NCBI GenBank assembly: GCA_011947345.1
Contig: JAAVTG010000672.1
Coordinates: forward strand, 806,001-870,000
Origin: Phytophthora quininea
Taxonomy: Eukaryota > Oomycota > Peronosporomycetes > Peronosporales > Peronosporaceae
Direction: 5' to 3'
Length of the DNA: 64,000 nt
Made by a program: the position numbers and the translations under genes. Positions 20,385 to 31,048 of the stretch are shown here, piece by piece. The notes under the pieces were generated by a model, which did no database searches, was not told the DNA's origin, and worked only from the letters and a program-made list of their open reading frames with translations. How positions within the stretch are numbered: position 1 is the first letter of the stretch; every line of letters starts with the position of its first letter.

Positions 20385-20972
20385 GCTACTTGGATCAATA
20401 TATCCGAATCTCTATAACTGAGCTGCTTGTGTTACGATCTGCGGGTTTCCCCGGGACCTACGGGCCCGGGTAAGCTGTCAAGTTTGACTTGGTCTGTCAA
20501 TACCGGTATTTTTCGGAGAGAGTACCGTGGGGAATATAGCAGTGCTACTGTAGCACGCTCGACAGCTCTGCCGAGCCCCTTCGCCTGCGAGATCTCTCAG
20601 CACTAGAGGGTGACAAATTGAACTCTGCGACTTGGCCTTGACCTTCTGCAATGCCACTGTATTATACAGCAAACAGCACCCAATCCATTTATTCATTCTA
20701 TCTTGACGGACTCCGCGAATAAAATCCTGGATCGTACGCACTCGGCAACGACACGGCAACTTGGCAACGAAAACAGCCCATCGACAACTTGCCGCTCCCA
20801 TTCTTATAGCCTGCAATTTGCTCGACATTACGCTGTCATCATCTAGTGCGAAAATGGTAACTGCTTCGTGGGCTTGACGCCCTTCTCGTCTTGGCCCCGC
20901 CAACTTCACTACGTGAGGCTCGTCGTGATTAATTTATTTTACAACTAGCATCCACGTAGGAGGAGTGGGCTA
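20385..20972. other. Intergenic, no recognised gene
   Basis: Short open frames on - lack motifs. The stretch ends exactly at the inferred 3' terminus of Helitron 2. Confidence 0.45.
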
Positions 20973-21005
20973 CTAGCGTCAGTCGGAACTCATGAACTGA
21001 CACGT
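20973..21005 (-). other. Putative Helitron 2 3' terminus: hairpin plus CTAG
   Basis: On - the sequence reads GTCAGT, a 12-nt loop, ACTGAC, one G, then CTAG followed by T. Helitron 3' ends have a short hairpin a few bases before CTRR and insert between A and T, and all these features are met. It lies just past the helicase C-terminus, in the right orientation. Confidence 0.55.
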
Positions 21006-21071
21006 TTTGTGTAGCTTAGTGTGTGATATTATATGGACGAAGTAACGAAAGCGGAATGTTACAAATGTTGT

Positions 21072-23330
21072 CTACATCTCCATGCTTGAAATGCTTCGAC
21101 GTCGTGATCTGTGATGCACGGCGGTAATTTCACGAGTTCGATGAGATTGTGCATTTTCCGTAGTTGTTGGCTCTGTGGGTTTAAATTTCGCAAGATATGC
21201 TGGCGTGATTGGGTCTGTAAGCGTAAGCCCATTGAGGCGCACAGCTCTCGATAGGGCTACATATAATGTCTGTGGAGGAACTCCTCGCTTACGTTGATCT
21301 AGAGGGGTAACAACGATGCCATCTTCGCAGGTTTGTCCCTGATGCTTTTCGGTTGTGCAAGAGAAGACAGGTACCACAGCAAATTCGCCCACAGTGACTG
21401 ATGCTTGTGCTATATTTGGGGCTTGTGCAAGTCGAACCTGTGCGTGCAGAGGAGGAAGTCCAACGACACCCTCGGGAAGCCGTGTACTAACGTCCTGTTG
21501 CTGCCGCGAATTTTGGTTAGAAGTAGCTCGGGTCTGTTTAGCAACCTCTCGACGATAACGTCTTCGACAGTGCACGTCGTTGTGGATAACTCGCTAGGCG
21601 ATGGATACATGCCGACAATCGTTCCGAGTACCCCGTTCGCAATGACATCCAATTTCAGCAAGCTCAGATGTTTTCTCGTAATCATGATTGGTATTCCAAT
21701 AAAAAAACAGTCGCATGGGTATACGACTTGTGATGTCGTCGTTAGAGTTGCGTAGGTGCTCAACAATATTTCTTGATCGAGACGAAGACACCGCTAAACA
21801 CTCGTAAAATGGCAACGTACGAGCGAAGGCAATTCGAACCACCATACCGAGGTTTATGCTGCAACGAAGCTTGTTCGTCGACACTACAACTGGCCGATAC
21901 ATCGGTTGTGTGGATTCTGGTTGGTCATTCACAGTCTGCACACGTGAATTGAGAACCTCTAGTTGCCCTTTCGATAGTCGACCCCATCGTAAATCATCTA
22001 GTATCTCAGTGTGCACTAGATCGAATCGCGCACGCATGTGTTTAGTCAGGAAAATCACAAAATTGATGTCAGAGTAGAGAGTGTAACCAGCATGTCGAAG
22101 CTTAGATGCAGTAGGTAGAGGTACTTGAAAGCCTGGTTGTGGAGGACGACAACTGAAACAACTGAAACGTTTAGGTTGCAGAATATACAAAAGCGAAACA
22201 AACAACGTACACGGTGATCCTGCAACTGGTGGTAGCTGCAAGTGGTCCCCAATGAGAAGCCTGTGCTTTCCACCCATGAATTGCTCTGGCGTGGACGACA
22301 TGCTCCTTGACGCAGCGTCTGTTCCTCCTAACAAGCCTTGATCTGTAATTGAAATTTCGTCGACCACGACTAAAACAACGTGGTTGAAGCGAGATTTCAT
22401 TTTTAGTGTTGGGGCAGAATTTGGTTCGGCGCCTTTGATCTTGAGGTTACGAGCACTATGCATGGTTTTACCACGAATATTTATCGCTGCCACTCCCGTA
22501 AACGCCATTGTTTCGACGCTACCAGCTCGGCCCCACTTATCAGCAAATGTTAGTAAGGCATCGACGACCGTCGACTTACCTGTACCAGCCTCTCCACCTA
22601 AATATGCTATCAGCTGCGGTTGTATTTCGTACGGATCGGAATGCCATGCCTGGGGAAATAGAGCACCATCAACCGAGTTCTTAATATCTTGGCAGTATGC
22701 GTAAAGCAAATGGCGAGCTGCGACCTCGAACATCGCGTGTTGCCAGAAGTTCAATTGGAATGCTTCGGATACCATTTCAAGTTTCGGAAAAGTACTCAGA
22801 GACAATGGTGTCCATCTAGGCTGCCCTGTAGAAGGTCGGTGAGGAACAGGTCTGAAGCACTCCTCTAAAAACTCCGGACGAGTGGTAGTTGCAGAAAATC
22901 CCGTTATAAAATCGTCTGTCCTGGTGCAATTTTCATTTTCAGACGTCGCCGATGAAGCTAGGATCCGCTCTGCGTAACAGGGCTGGGCCAAGTCGAGCTG
23001 AAGCAGCTCGTGGCACGTTAGATTGTACGATCCACCCACGGAATGAACAAAGGAGGAAAGACTTGGCATAGATTCGACATACGCCATAGCCACATTAACC
23101 ATTTTTGCTGTAGAGTCATCCGGTGAAGTGGTTGCTGCCACATCCAGGAAATCGACCGGATCTTGTCCGTCCGTGTCATATTCACTGCGACTTGTTAATT
23201 CTTCGGCGAGAGTTGTTGTATGAGTCCACAAGTTTGTAGGAGGTGTTCTGTTTAGTAGTTATACCAATTCTTCTGGGTCGAAGTCCTGTTTGTCGCTACC
23301 TTTTTGGGATCTGTAGTAATCCTGTAACTG
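21072..23330 (-). pseudogene. Helitron 2 PIF1-type helicase
   Basis: The main frame (ATG-less, about 23231-21594) has Walker A GEAGTGKST, Walker B VVVDEIS, GDHLQLPPVAG and, after a possible intron between 22217 and 22120, LYSDINFVIFLTKHMR. The C-terminal part lies in two other frames: NGVLGTIVGM near 21640, then CTTEKHQGQTCEDGIVVTPL and motif VI LYVALSRAVRLNGLTL near 21270. Upstream, 23330-23520 adds HTCRHYTDQDTLDFYCTAVL, the usual Rep-helicase linker. The helicase motifs are all preserved, but frame changes split them, so this copy as sequenced cannot give a full protein. Confidence 0.8.
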
Positions 23331-23519
23331 AGCCTCGAAGTCTAGTAAGCGGGCCACGTGCCCACTGTTCGACTGAATAAACTCACGATACGCACGGATG
23401 GATGAATGATCAATGTTTAGTAGAGTACCCTGACGATGCGGTTTGAAGAGAGTCAGAACGGCAGTGCAGTAAAAATCGAGAGTATCTTGGTCCGTGTAGT
23501 GTCTGCAGGTATGAAGACA

Positions 23520-24000
23520 CGATGGGGTAGTCGGCGAAGCTCCCTAAGTTGACCGGTAGTCTATTAGATGCTAATCGACAAGTGAGCTAAATGAGCTTGT
23601 CTATCGTTTGGGGACTCCGTGCCCCCAGCACGGAGTTGGGTGGTTGACAGTCATGTCAACACAAATGTCGTTATCTACTCGGAGGTCATCACGTATTGCG
23701 ATACCGTGTCACCCTAGCTCGAATTACGACTTGATGTGCACGAGAGCATCCAGTCGCCACCGCTACGGCTGGCTGGGCATGGCTGGTGATCTCCACACTA
23801 CAGTCCGTGTGTGCCAAAATATCTGGTATCCCGTCTCCACACACTACTAGCACTTTGCGGCGCGCTAGCTTAGAATATACAGTGTTGTTAGATGATGACC
23901 CAGCGTTAAAACCATTTAGACGCGTCTTTTTCGACGTGCAGAGTGGTCATACCTCCATTGTTCGCAAATATCGATAAAAGAAACATTCTATAGTTGTTTT
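23520..24000. other. Stretch inserted between Helitron 2 Rep and helicase
   Basis: No Helitron motif or other coding signal is seen here although both sides are Helitron coding sequence. It contains a perfect hairpin, ACTCCGTGC-CCCCA-GCACGGAGT, at 23614-23636. It may be an inserted or rearranged fragment whose ends I could not define. Confidence 0.4.
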
Positions 24001-24028
24001 TCCCGGCTCCAGTACTGTTCCAGAAACA

Positions 24029-24568
24029 CTAGCCGTCTGAATGGTAGATCGGCTGGATGTGTCTGCACACAACTCTTTGAAAAGCCTGAATCTTAAACGA
24101 ATCAGGATGTTGCTGCAGAATACGCCGTAAATTAACATGTTGGAGGTCATGTGAGAACCAGAACGGGCTCTCGTTCAGAATGTATAAGGCCGCCATCGGA
24201 GCGACAACTTCCTGTCCATTTGTCACCGTGTATGTCATCGACCCCAGCATGCGATACCCACGCGGCAGTGCAGTCGTATCTGCCGGAAGAGAATTGGTGT
24301 TTTGTGCTGCTTTGGCGAAAGCTGCGATCGATAACGCAGTTGGATTTTCGACTGTATTTTGGTTCTTGAAACAATACTTAGCGACATACGCAGCAACATC
24401 CTTGGCACCAGTCCCAATCACAAATTGTGCATCGTGATTGTACTTGAGTACACTTGTGACGAGAGGGTTGTAAGCGTTGACATATTCACAGCCGATGGGT
24501 CGGTAAAGTCGCAACTTGTTTTCAGCGGTGATAGCTGTTGGACCAAATTGCACTTTGTCCGGTTTCAA
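24029..24568 (-). pseudogene. Helitron 2 Rep segment with catalytic tyrosine motif
   Basis: The frame reads NAYNPLVTSVLKYNHDAQFV, then GTGAKDVAAYVAKYCFK. This is the N-h-D-x-Q/x-F strand and the Y-x-x-K-Y motif of Helitron replication initiators of the type linked to DUF6570 and PIF1. The two Tyr are in place. The segment after it (YRMLGSMTYTVTNGQEVVAP, ALYILNESPFWFSH) matches the usual region between Rep and helicase. The HUH strand expected upstream should lie near 24570-24630 but is broken there. Confidence 0.7.
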
Positions 24569-24629
24569 GGAGCGGCAGACACTAGCTTTTGGGGTCTGGA
24601 TGGTTGTCTAATCAAGACAATTGTAGAAC

Positions 24630-25139
24630 TTAGTAGATGTGTGATGGAAAAAAATCTACTCGCACCTTAAAGCATAAACGGCAGTGGTTCCAATAATGAA
24701 CCTGAACATCGCGCACCAATAACGATGTTTCGAAGTCACTTTCACACCCCAATTGAGGCGGACTGCACCTAAAGTAATCATTAACTTGAGAAGTAAGATA
24801 GAGATTCTCTGTTCGTGCTGATTTTTCTAATGCTGCGTTGATGGTGTCTTTGTCGCAAAATATTTCATTGCACTCGGTGCAGTGAGCTGTGATTAGGGAT
24901 GCCGACCCGGGGGCGGGACGGCGAAACGCGTCAATATCAGGTAAAACGGGGACAAGTTTGCCTATGGTATTGCAGTGGTGACAGTAGTTTTCATTATAAA
25001 TACAAGGGGGCTGTGTTGTAAGCGTCGAATCAACCAAATGAACGAATTTGTCGTAAAAGTCAGACCCATTTTCGAAGAGCTTCGTGAAATCCCAGAGACG
25101 TACGCGAAAACCCGGGAAGCCAAACTGCGAAGTGGACAT
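24630..25139 (-). pseudogene. Helitron 2 cysteine-rich region upstream of Rep
   Basis: A 169-residue frame with YCHHCNTIG...AHCTECNEIFC, two C-x-x-C pairs plus His, likely one zinc site, preceded by RVRLWDFTKLF and followed by DYFRCSPPQLGCESDF. Many Helitron replicases carry such a zinc block before the HUH domain. The frame stops at 24630 inside the element, so it is broken from the Rep frame. Confidence 0.55.
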
Positions 25140-25333
25140 GCAGATCGCCTGCTAATTGTGTTTCAGCGGCAGCCCTGAACGCTCGAACAACCCCAAAATT
25201 CCACCTCCTCGTTTTGGAGCGCCCTTTACTTGATCCCAACCCAGCAAAACGTCAATGATAGTATTCATTACACGAAAAAAAATATCTGGCACACTCCACA
25301 GGATAACGGGCAGCAATCACTTTTCGCCTCTGG

Positions 25334-26559
25334 TTATCGAATACCTTTGCGCAAGTCAATAACTCGTTGAACTTCTTCAGAAGGAGGTCGTGGCTTATTT
25401 CCAGTAGCTCGAACTTTTGCCAGGTGTTTAAGGTATTTTATCGCCTCGCAGACTGTGCTTTGTTGAACTGACCCTTCCGCCAAAGCACTTCGTTTCACAT
25501 TCATCTTCACGTACAGCGCTGTCCTGGCGTTTTGTAAAGCCAAAAATCACACGCCAAAAGCATGAACGCGTAGTGTTTCTCAAATCGATGACCATGTAAA
25601 CGCAAGCATCGCAACACTCATCTTCGTACAGAGATACGAGATTCACGAAGCTCTTTGGGTCCACCGCAGCCGCCTGGAAACAGAGTAGGGAACATTCGTA
25701 CACAAGCTTCCCATGTATCCATTGGCACGTAATCGTTGGACTTACGGACGAGCACGTCTAGTGATCCACGGTTATGAGGGTTCAGCAAAAACCTAGAGTC
25801 ACCGATCCATGTGCGTTCATTAGACGGATCAAGTCCTTCATCAACGCGCGACCCGAAACTGGAGTATGTGCTATCGTCCCTGATCGTTTCAACAGCAGTT
25901 TTATCAACTCCGGGTCCATCGACAATGGTTGTTTTGTCGATTATCACGCTCATGGAAGTCCTGTCGATTCTGCAATTTGGTGGTCTGGAATTTTGAAGCA
26001 TGTACAGCCGGTTGTTTCCGTATAAAAACCGCAGCAGACTGAGACAGAGCGGCAAGTTCGGCTCGTAGCGCTTCTTGCACACAGCAACCTGGTCAGGTGT
26101 CATGCTTCCAACCATAGCTACACGAACACGGCTGGTAAGATCGCGCGGGAGCATCTCTGTCACGGGGCCTTCTGTATTCCTGACTATGTAGTGGTGAGAT
26201 TTAATGGTACGACAAGATCCACCCGTAACCACCGACAAAGCAACACATGGGAGAACCAAGGCTACAGATTGTTCATCAGTCTGCGTTGTACCCTCGAAAC
26301 ATGACGGCAAGTGCCCGATGAAATCCCCATTCGCAATGGATTTGACGGGTGGCCTTGTCAAATGATGCACTAATATGTGATCTCTGCACACCTTGCAAAT
26401 GTTAAGGATAGTTCTGTCGTTTTCGCGGTAAATAGCTAGCAGCACAAACCAAGCATGCTTAGAATACTGTCTATCAATGTCATCGAATTCGTTGTATCGG
26501 TTGCTCACCTTTTGGATAAAGCAGCAGGTCTTGCAGCCTAGGATCAACGGCAGCTGCAC
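25334..26559 (-). pseudogene. Helitron 2 DUF6570/Helitron_like_N region
   Basis: 25618-26559 encodes ICKVCRDHILVHHLTRPPVK, then IANGDFIGHLPSCF, VALVLPCVALSVVTGG and RYEPNLPLCLSLLRFLYGNN. This is the C-x-x-C, 'ANG...G..P' and valine-rich pattern of DUF6570. The end (ACVRMFPTLFPGGCGGPKEL) is the F-P-x-L-F-P-x-G entry to Helitron_like_N. The following part lies in two other frames (NTTRSCFWRVIFGF; ARTALYVKMNVKRSAL) down to 25334. The order matches Helitron 1, but the proteins are clearly different families. Confidence 0.7.
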
Positions 26560-26674
26560 TGTATTGCGCTTTTAATGAAATTGGGAATGTCAGCAGTAGG
26601 GCGAGCCTGGAGACAAATCTTCAGGACCTGGGATCAATTATACATTCATGAGTCTACTGTATGAATGGGGCAAA

Positions 26675-27150
26675 TTAATTTTGCAGAAGTACCTTGGCAA
26701 TGGCGTCGGTAAGCTGTACCCTGGTGATGTCATCTAATACCCAATTCAGCTCACCTACGCAGCACGGTTCCATCTTCGACATCGCGAGCTTCATCGCTTT
26801 TAATGCTTCTTCTTTTGCTTTGTGAAGGTGTTCTGTAGTGGGAATAACGAATTCACCATTGTCGTCCATTGTCTGGAGCTCCGATTTGGTGTAAATGGAA
26901 CTATCTGTAAGACCAAGTGCAGGTTCCCTATCTCGTTTGCGATATCGTGCAGGGAAAGTCGTTGGGTTCCTTCACACCGATAATTGTCGCCGCGTGGAGG
27001 CGTGGCTTGCCGAAGCTTTGATGGTGCGGGTGTCTGGGGTTTCATTTGATGAGCCAGCTCGTGATGTTGAACTGGATGTCGACTACGGAGCAACGCAAAT
27101 TCTTGTTCTATTAGCTCCTGCAACACAACAGGACGGCCTCGGATGTTCAT
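26675..27150 (-). pseudogene. Helitron 2 N-terminal region
   Basis: Two overlapping frames: 26800-27150 (RGRPVVLQELIEQEFALLRS, SLHDIANEIGNLHLVLQI) and 26675-26869 (MDDNGEFVIPTTEHLHKAKE, LDDITRVQLTDAIAKVLLQN). Both look coding and probably form one protein with a frame change near 26870. No domain is recognised. The position just 5' of the DUF6570 block suggests the replicase N-terminus. Confidence 0.45.
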
Positions 27151-27459
27151 TGTCTCGTGTAGTCGTGACTTCTAACGAGCGTTGTGACGTCGAGTGGTTA
27201 AGTTGCCAAGTGAGATCGCTCGGCGGCCTCTTGGTTGTCGACAAGTTTACGTTGAAATGACGTTCAACTTCAAAGGTGATGATTTTAACAAAACTAATTG
27301 AATGCCTGCATTCATTTTAAATAATAAACAACTAGTCTGCCACCTTCTATGATGACATATCAAAACCAAATCAGATACCCTCAACGCGCCCCGAATTCAG
27401 TACGCGTTGAGGTCGCCGGACGATATAGCCTGTGTATTTTATCATGAGCAATATATTAA

Positions 27460-28207
27460 CAGGGATTGCCTGACTCAACCAGACCATTTTTCGTAGTGGG
27501 TCGAAAACTAATTTTACCAAAAAGATATGAGGCATCGTTAAGCTGTGTCAATACATCATGCCATGGTACTAAAACATAGTGGGCTAGGTTGTACCGCAGA
27601 ATAGCGTCCATTCAACTTAAACTACATGATATGTAGGTGGTGGCAAGTTCAGAGTTTTGGAAAATTGTCGGTATATCTCTAAGTGTTTCGTTAAAATGAT
27701 GGCACCTTAGCCAAAACTAGTTATACACATCCAATCACAAGGCTTTCGATATTGCCTAAACGTTTGCGTTAAGGTGTATATTCACGTGCAGCGCCCGAGA
27801 TGCCTCGCTAAAAACAGCTTCCTAACGAAAAACTCAAAATGACCAACTATGCTATCGTTTTAGACATGTTATATCTTCAGGAACTATTATTATTTTACTT
27901 AGACAACTAGATATGGCATAGGTAGCCCAAGAACAAAGACCCCATGTGAAAATAATTCCAATCGAACGAAATTTTTATTTTGCCTATAGAAAAGTCGAAG
28001 CCATTTTGCTCAGAATGCCATGTTTGACCTACGATAATCCAATTATCAAAAACAAATCCGATCATGCCACTACCCCCACTTCTCTTAGAAAAATGTCAAT
28101 TTAATGGCATAAAAATATTGTGGGCTAATTTACAAAACTGGAGATTTTAGTTTTCAGGCTACCCCGAAAAATGCGTTTTTCGGTCTGGTTGAGTCAGGCA
28201 ATCCTTG
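27460..28207. mobile_element. 748-bp MITE with ~30-bp inverted repeats and TTAA flanks
   Basis: The left end CAGGGATTGCCTGACTCAAC (continuing CAGACC) is mirrored at the right end as GGTCTGGTTGAGTCAGGCAA (continuing TCCTTG). The repeats differ at one or two positions. TTAA flanks both sides (27456-27459, 28208-28211), the target duplication of the piggyBac superfamily. The interior is AT-rich and has no supported gene. This is a non-autonomous element, inserted between the Helitron 2 5' region and the OB-like gene. Confidence 0.8.
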
Positions 28208-28628
28208 TTAAATTATCAATCCAGCCGATTTTGTACTATTGCACCTCAATACCAGTCTGTCAATCGAATACAACCAAATTCGCAAAGCAAAGCTACTCAA
28301 ATCAAATCAAACCAACTGCCTCAACAGGATCGACGCATATCCTTTCACGACTATAGCAGACGGCTTCTTCCTCAAAGCCAATGCTTACGCGATCATAGCG
28401 GGTCAGTGCTTTTTCGTCGCCGATGCAGACACCGCAGGTTCGCCAATGTCTTTTCGAGTTCGGCGCCTCCGCAGGGCATTCGGCACGGGCACCACCGTAC
28501 GATCAGCTTCACAAGCAGAACGATCTGTCGTCTGCACCATGCTCCTTGCTTCACCGTTGTCGCTGCGAGTCCACGGTGGGGGGCTCTAAACAATCGGTAA
28601 CCGGTGCCACGCCACTCGTGGCGGGACA

Positions 28629-29120
28629 TCATGGTTGGTGTAGCTTGACTCTTCGTTCTCCGACGCAACATTCAGGGGAGGGAGGAGATGAAGCTGGGGT
28701 CTGGTGGATCTGGATACTTCCAACAGGATTGCCGTACATCAGCTGGAGCGAATGAACCTTCTCGAACCGGTAGCACAGGCCAACGTGGTAGCCTATTGCG
28801 TTGAGGGAGGTATTGCGATTCTTCCAGACAGATAATTGGAAGACGAATTTGTTGCGCCGTGCGGGGTCCAGCGGCTTGTACTCTGCCAGTAACTTGGTAG
28901 CATACGGCTCAAGAGACCGGTCGGTAAGCTCGATGCGCCAGCACTTCTCCTCTTCTTCGATAGACAGCACACACATCTCGATCGATATGTTGTCACGCAT
29001 ACGTGGCTTCTCGTTGGCGGTGAAGGCGCGCACCGCCTCCACATCGGACAATGGTGGACGGGCGTCTTCCGCATCTTGGGCCGCTCTTTCCGCCCGAAGG
29101 AGTTCAAGCGTGGTCGACAT
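28629..29120 (-). CDS. Possible OB-fold protein, paralogue of the 5.8-kb gene
   Basis: An intact 163-residue frame from ATG 29120: helix (LELLRAERAAQDAED), then NISIEMCVLSIEEEEKCWRI, ELTDRS, KFVFQLSVWKN, and YHVGLCYRFEKVHSLQLMYG with NPVGSIQI, ending in a Pro/Ser-rich tail. It aligns block by block with the gene at 5807-6451. Alternating strands with the closing 'h.G..YrF..VHsL...YG.P' strand pair suggest an OB fold of the ssDNA-binding type, but no invariant residue proves it. A good initiator lies directly upstream, which argues for a host gene. Both paralogues sit 5' of a Helitron body in the same orientation. Confidence 0.6.
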   Translation of the reverse strand: MSTTLELLRAERAAQDAEDARPPLSDVEAVRAFTANEKPRMRDNISIEMCVLSIEEEEKCWRIELTDRSLEPYATKLLAEYKPLDPARRNKFVFQLSVWKNRNTSLNAIGYHVGLCYRFEKVHSLQLMYGNPVGSIQIHQTPASSPPSPECCVGERRVKLHQP

Positions 29121-29124
29121 CGTG

Positions 29125-29140
29125 GAATTTCGGAAATGAG
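29125..29140 (-). promoter_or_regulatory. Oomycete initiator-like element
   Basis: On - the sequence is CTCATTTCCGAAATTC, matching CTCATTYYNCAWTTT except at two positions. It lies 5-20 bp upstream of ATG 29120 and supports that start. Confidence 0.55.
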
Positions 29141-30082
29141 ACCGAGTAAAAGATCACTGTGAAGTCCTCATCAGCCATGACGCAGTGGTTACATGCGCGA
29201 GGTAATGCCAGCAACGACATCATTTCCGTTGCAGCCGGTACTAGAGTTTTTCGCTGGATCTGTCATCGTCCTTATCTATCAGCGCTGTCGTTCCGGCAAC
29301 TGCTACATTTGCGTTGGCGTATTCGAATGCTTCAACGACCTCTCTTTCAGCATATTCGATGCGGATTCACTTCCAGCCATTGCCGCGATCACTCGACGAT
29401 GACTCTACTTGTGGTAAGCCGTAGCTTTCAGCTACTCAATCACGTGACATCGACTGCATTGAAGGTCCTCTGAAAGCTATATCGACTAGGCCGCTCGGAG
29501 ATGGCTGGCCCATCCGATCTCCCGTGCACTCAACCATCGCACAACGGCACAAAGTTCGTTGGGGTCGCTTACGTGCAACGCTCAACGGCCAGCAACGCCT
29601 TTAAATACGGTGAAGCTCTCAGTACTAACCCCCCGCAGTTCTCGCACAGCAGTTTGCCGTACTATCTGTCCTAGCTAGATGCCGAATAAAGCAACGCAGC
29701 TCTTGCCTGGCCACATAAACCGACCCTGCATTTGGCAATTATCTCCTTCCCCACAACCTATAATGGAGAAACACGCTTCACTGATTCAGCCTTCATTACT
29801 TCGCCCACCGGGAACAAGATGTCACAATGTATCATCCGGTTCGAGACGCAGTAGTGCTTCGGCCGCGCGACAAGCCTGGCTCAGACTGTTTCATCGGTCA
29901 AACGAGCTTATCCAACCGAGCAAGCACGCGGCATCTATTACACATGATTCATCACCGCGGGGCCGGAACGTCAACAGTTGCCAGCTTCCTGTTGGAGGAG
30001 ACTATGATGTGGTGGAAATCCAGGGTTGGCCAAGCCAAGTCTCCTCGATTAAGCACTCCTTCTCATTTCCTCCTTCAATACT
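29141..30082. other. Intergenic, no recognised gene
   Basis: Open frames on + (for example 29679-30146) lack motifs and overlap in different frames. Nothing can be assigned. Confidence 0.4.
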
Positions 30083-30170
30083 GGCATTGGGGCCAAATAG
30101 GTTCATTCCGGTTATGGGCCAAAGCCATGAGGTTCCTTGCGTGTAAGGCAAGGTGCCGAATGACTGCCCC
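30083..30170 (+). repeat. 88-bp repeat, inverted copy at 35826-35913
   Basis: GGCATTGGGGCCAAATAGGT...GGCAAGGTGCCGAATGACTG is found again in reverse at 35826-35913 with about ten differences. The copies flank the SET element, LINE and MULE-2 cluster. They could be terminal pieces of one family of elements. Neither has a visible target duplication. Confidence 0.7.
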
Positions 30171-30457
30171 CCAGGGATGGCGGGAGGGTTGAATTCGTTG
30201 AGCATGCCGAGCGTGGGGCCGAGTCGAGCTATTGAAGCGAGGCTTGCTGGCGGTGACGCTCGAACCGAAATGAACCGACTGCGCAGAGAAACTCTGCCAG
30301 CGAGGATGAGTGACTCTCGCTGGCTGGCCTAAAACTCTGGCAGCTTTTCTTTGACTATATCGAACCGGACAGTTAGGTGTTCCATGCCTTTCTTCTCAGG
30401 AAGAGACATTTTCCGCTTGTTCCGTTCCCTCCGCTCACTGCACGCGGAAAATAAACA

Positions 30458-31048
30458 GTGGCCCGACCTTACCCAGTGTGCAGACCCTTCATCGGCACTA
30501 TCGAAGCTTGTGGGTGTTTTCGTCGGTGCATCGTCCAGCGCGACGAAAGTGTGTTGAGTTCATGCCGAAAACGAGCAATGTGCGAGATGTGCGCTGCATA
30601 CAATTGTAGTGCGACCGATAGATGTGGAAACAGGTTTCAGACCAAGTACAACCTTGATATAATCGACACGCGTGCTGGCCAAGGGGTAGTTTGTGATCGG
30701 CCGATACCAGCGGGAGCATTCATTGTTGAGTACGTCGGAGAAATACTGCTAGCACCAGACGCCGTGACGCGAGCAGACAGAAGGTACCAGGTGCTTCTGC
30801 ACGACAAGACCGATCGGCTGCCGCACACGCACTTGTTTGTCGATGCGCGAGATTACGGGGACATTTCAAGGTTCATCAATCACTCCTGTATGCCCAACTG
30901 TGCTTTGATCAAATACGCATGGGGCAACACTAGTCGCCTCGGTGTATTCTCGATTGATGCTATCCCAGCCCTTCAAGAGTTAACACTTCGCTACGGAGTC
31001 CACAACAGAGATTCGTTTACTTGTCTATGCGTCCTCCACCAACATTAG
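30458..31048 (+). CDS. SET-domain (putative histone-lysine methyltransferase) gene inside an inverted-repeat element
   Basis: The frame 30458-31048 has an AWS-like cluster (VCRPFIGTIEACGCFRRC ... CRKRAMCEMCAAYNCSATDR CGNRF). The SET core follows: GAFIVEYVGEI, FVDARDYGDISRFINHSCMP (plus N), the catalytic Tyr in LTLRYG, and a partial post-SET (FTCLC). All core motifs are in frame. There is no ATG at the start of the frame, so an upstream exon or an ATG inside the left inverted repeat must be used. Enzymes of this architecture (ASH1/SET2-like AWS-SET) methylate H3 lysines. The size (~195 residues) is close to the minimal AWS-SET unit. Whether the element uses it to influence chromatin is speculation. 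Confidence 0.75.
   Translation: MARPYPVCRPFIGTIEACGCFRRCIVQRDESVLSSCRKRAMCEMCAAYNCSATDRCGNRFQTKYNLDIIDTRAGQGVVCDRPIPAGAFIVEYVGEILLAPDAVTRADRRYQVLLHDKTDRLPHTHLFVDARDYGDISRFINHSCMPNCALIKYAWGNTSRLGVFSIDAIPALQELTLRYGVHNRDSFTCLCVLHQH

Larger units (their letters stand above)
20973..27260 (-). mobile_element. Helitron 2 (rolling-circle transposon) on the minus strand
   Basis: Reading right to left: an N-terminal region, a DUF6570-like block, a Cys-rich block, a Rep segment with Y-x-x-K-Y, and a PIF1 helicase. The 3' end is inferred at 20973 from a 6-bp hairpin plus CTAG followed by T. The 5' end is not identified, and the coding signal fades near 27260. Several frame breaks and a ~480-bp unrelated stretch (23520-24000) between Rep and helicase show that this copy is no longer autonomous. 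Confidence 0.75.

Noticed and set aside
23614..23636. Perfect hairpin as a second Helitron end
   Set aside because: No CTRR follows on either strand within about 12 bases.
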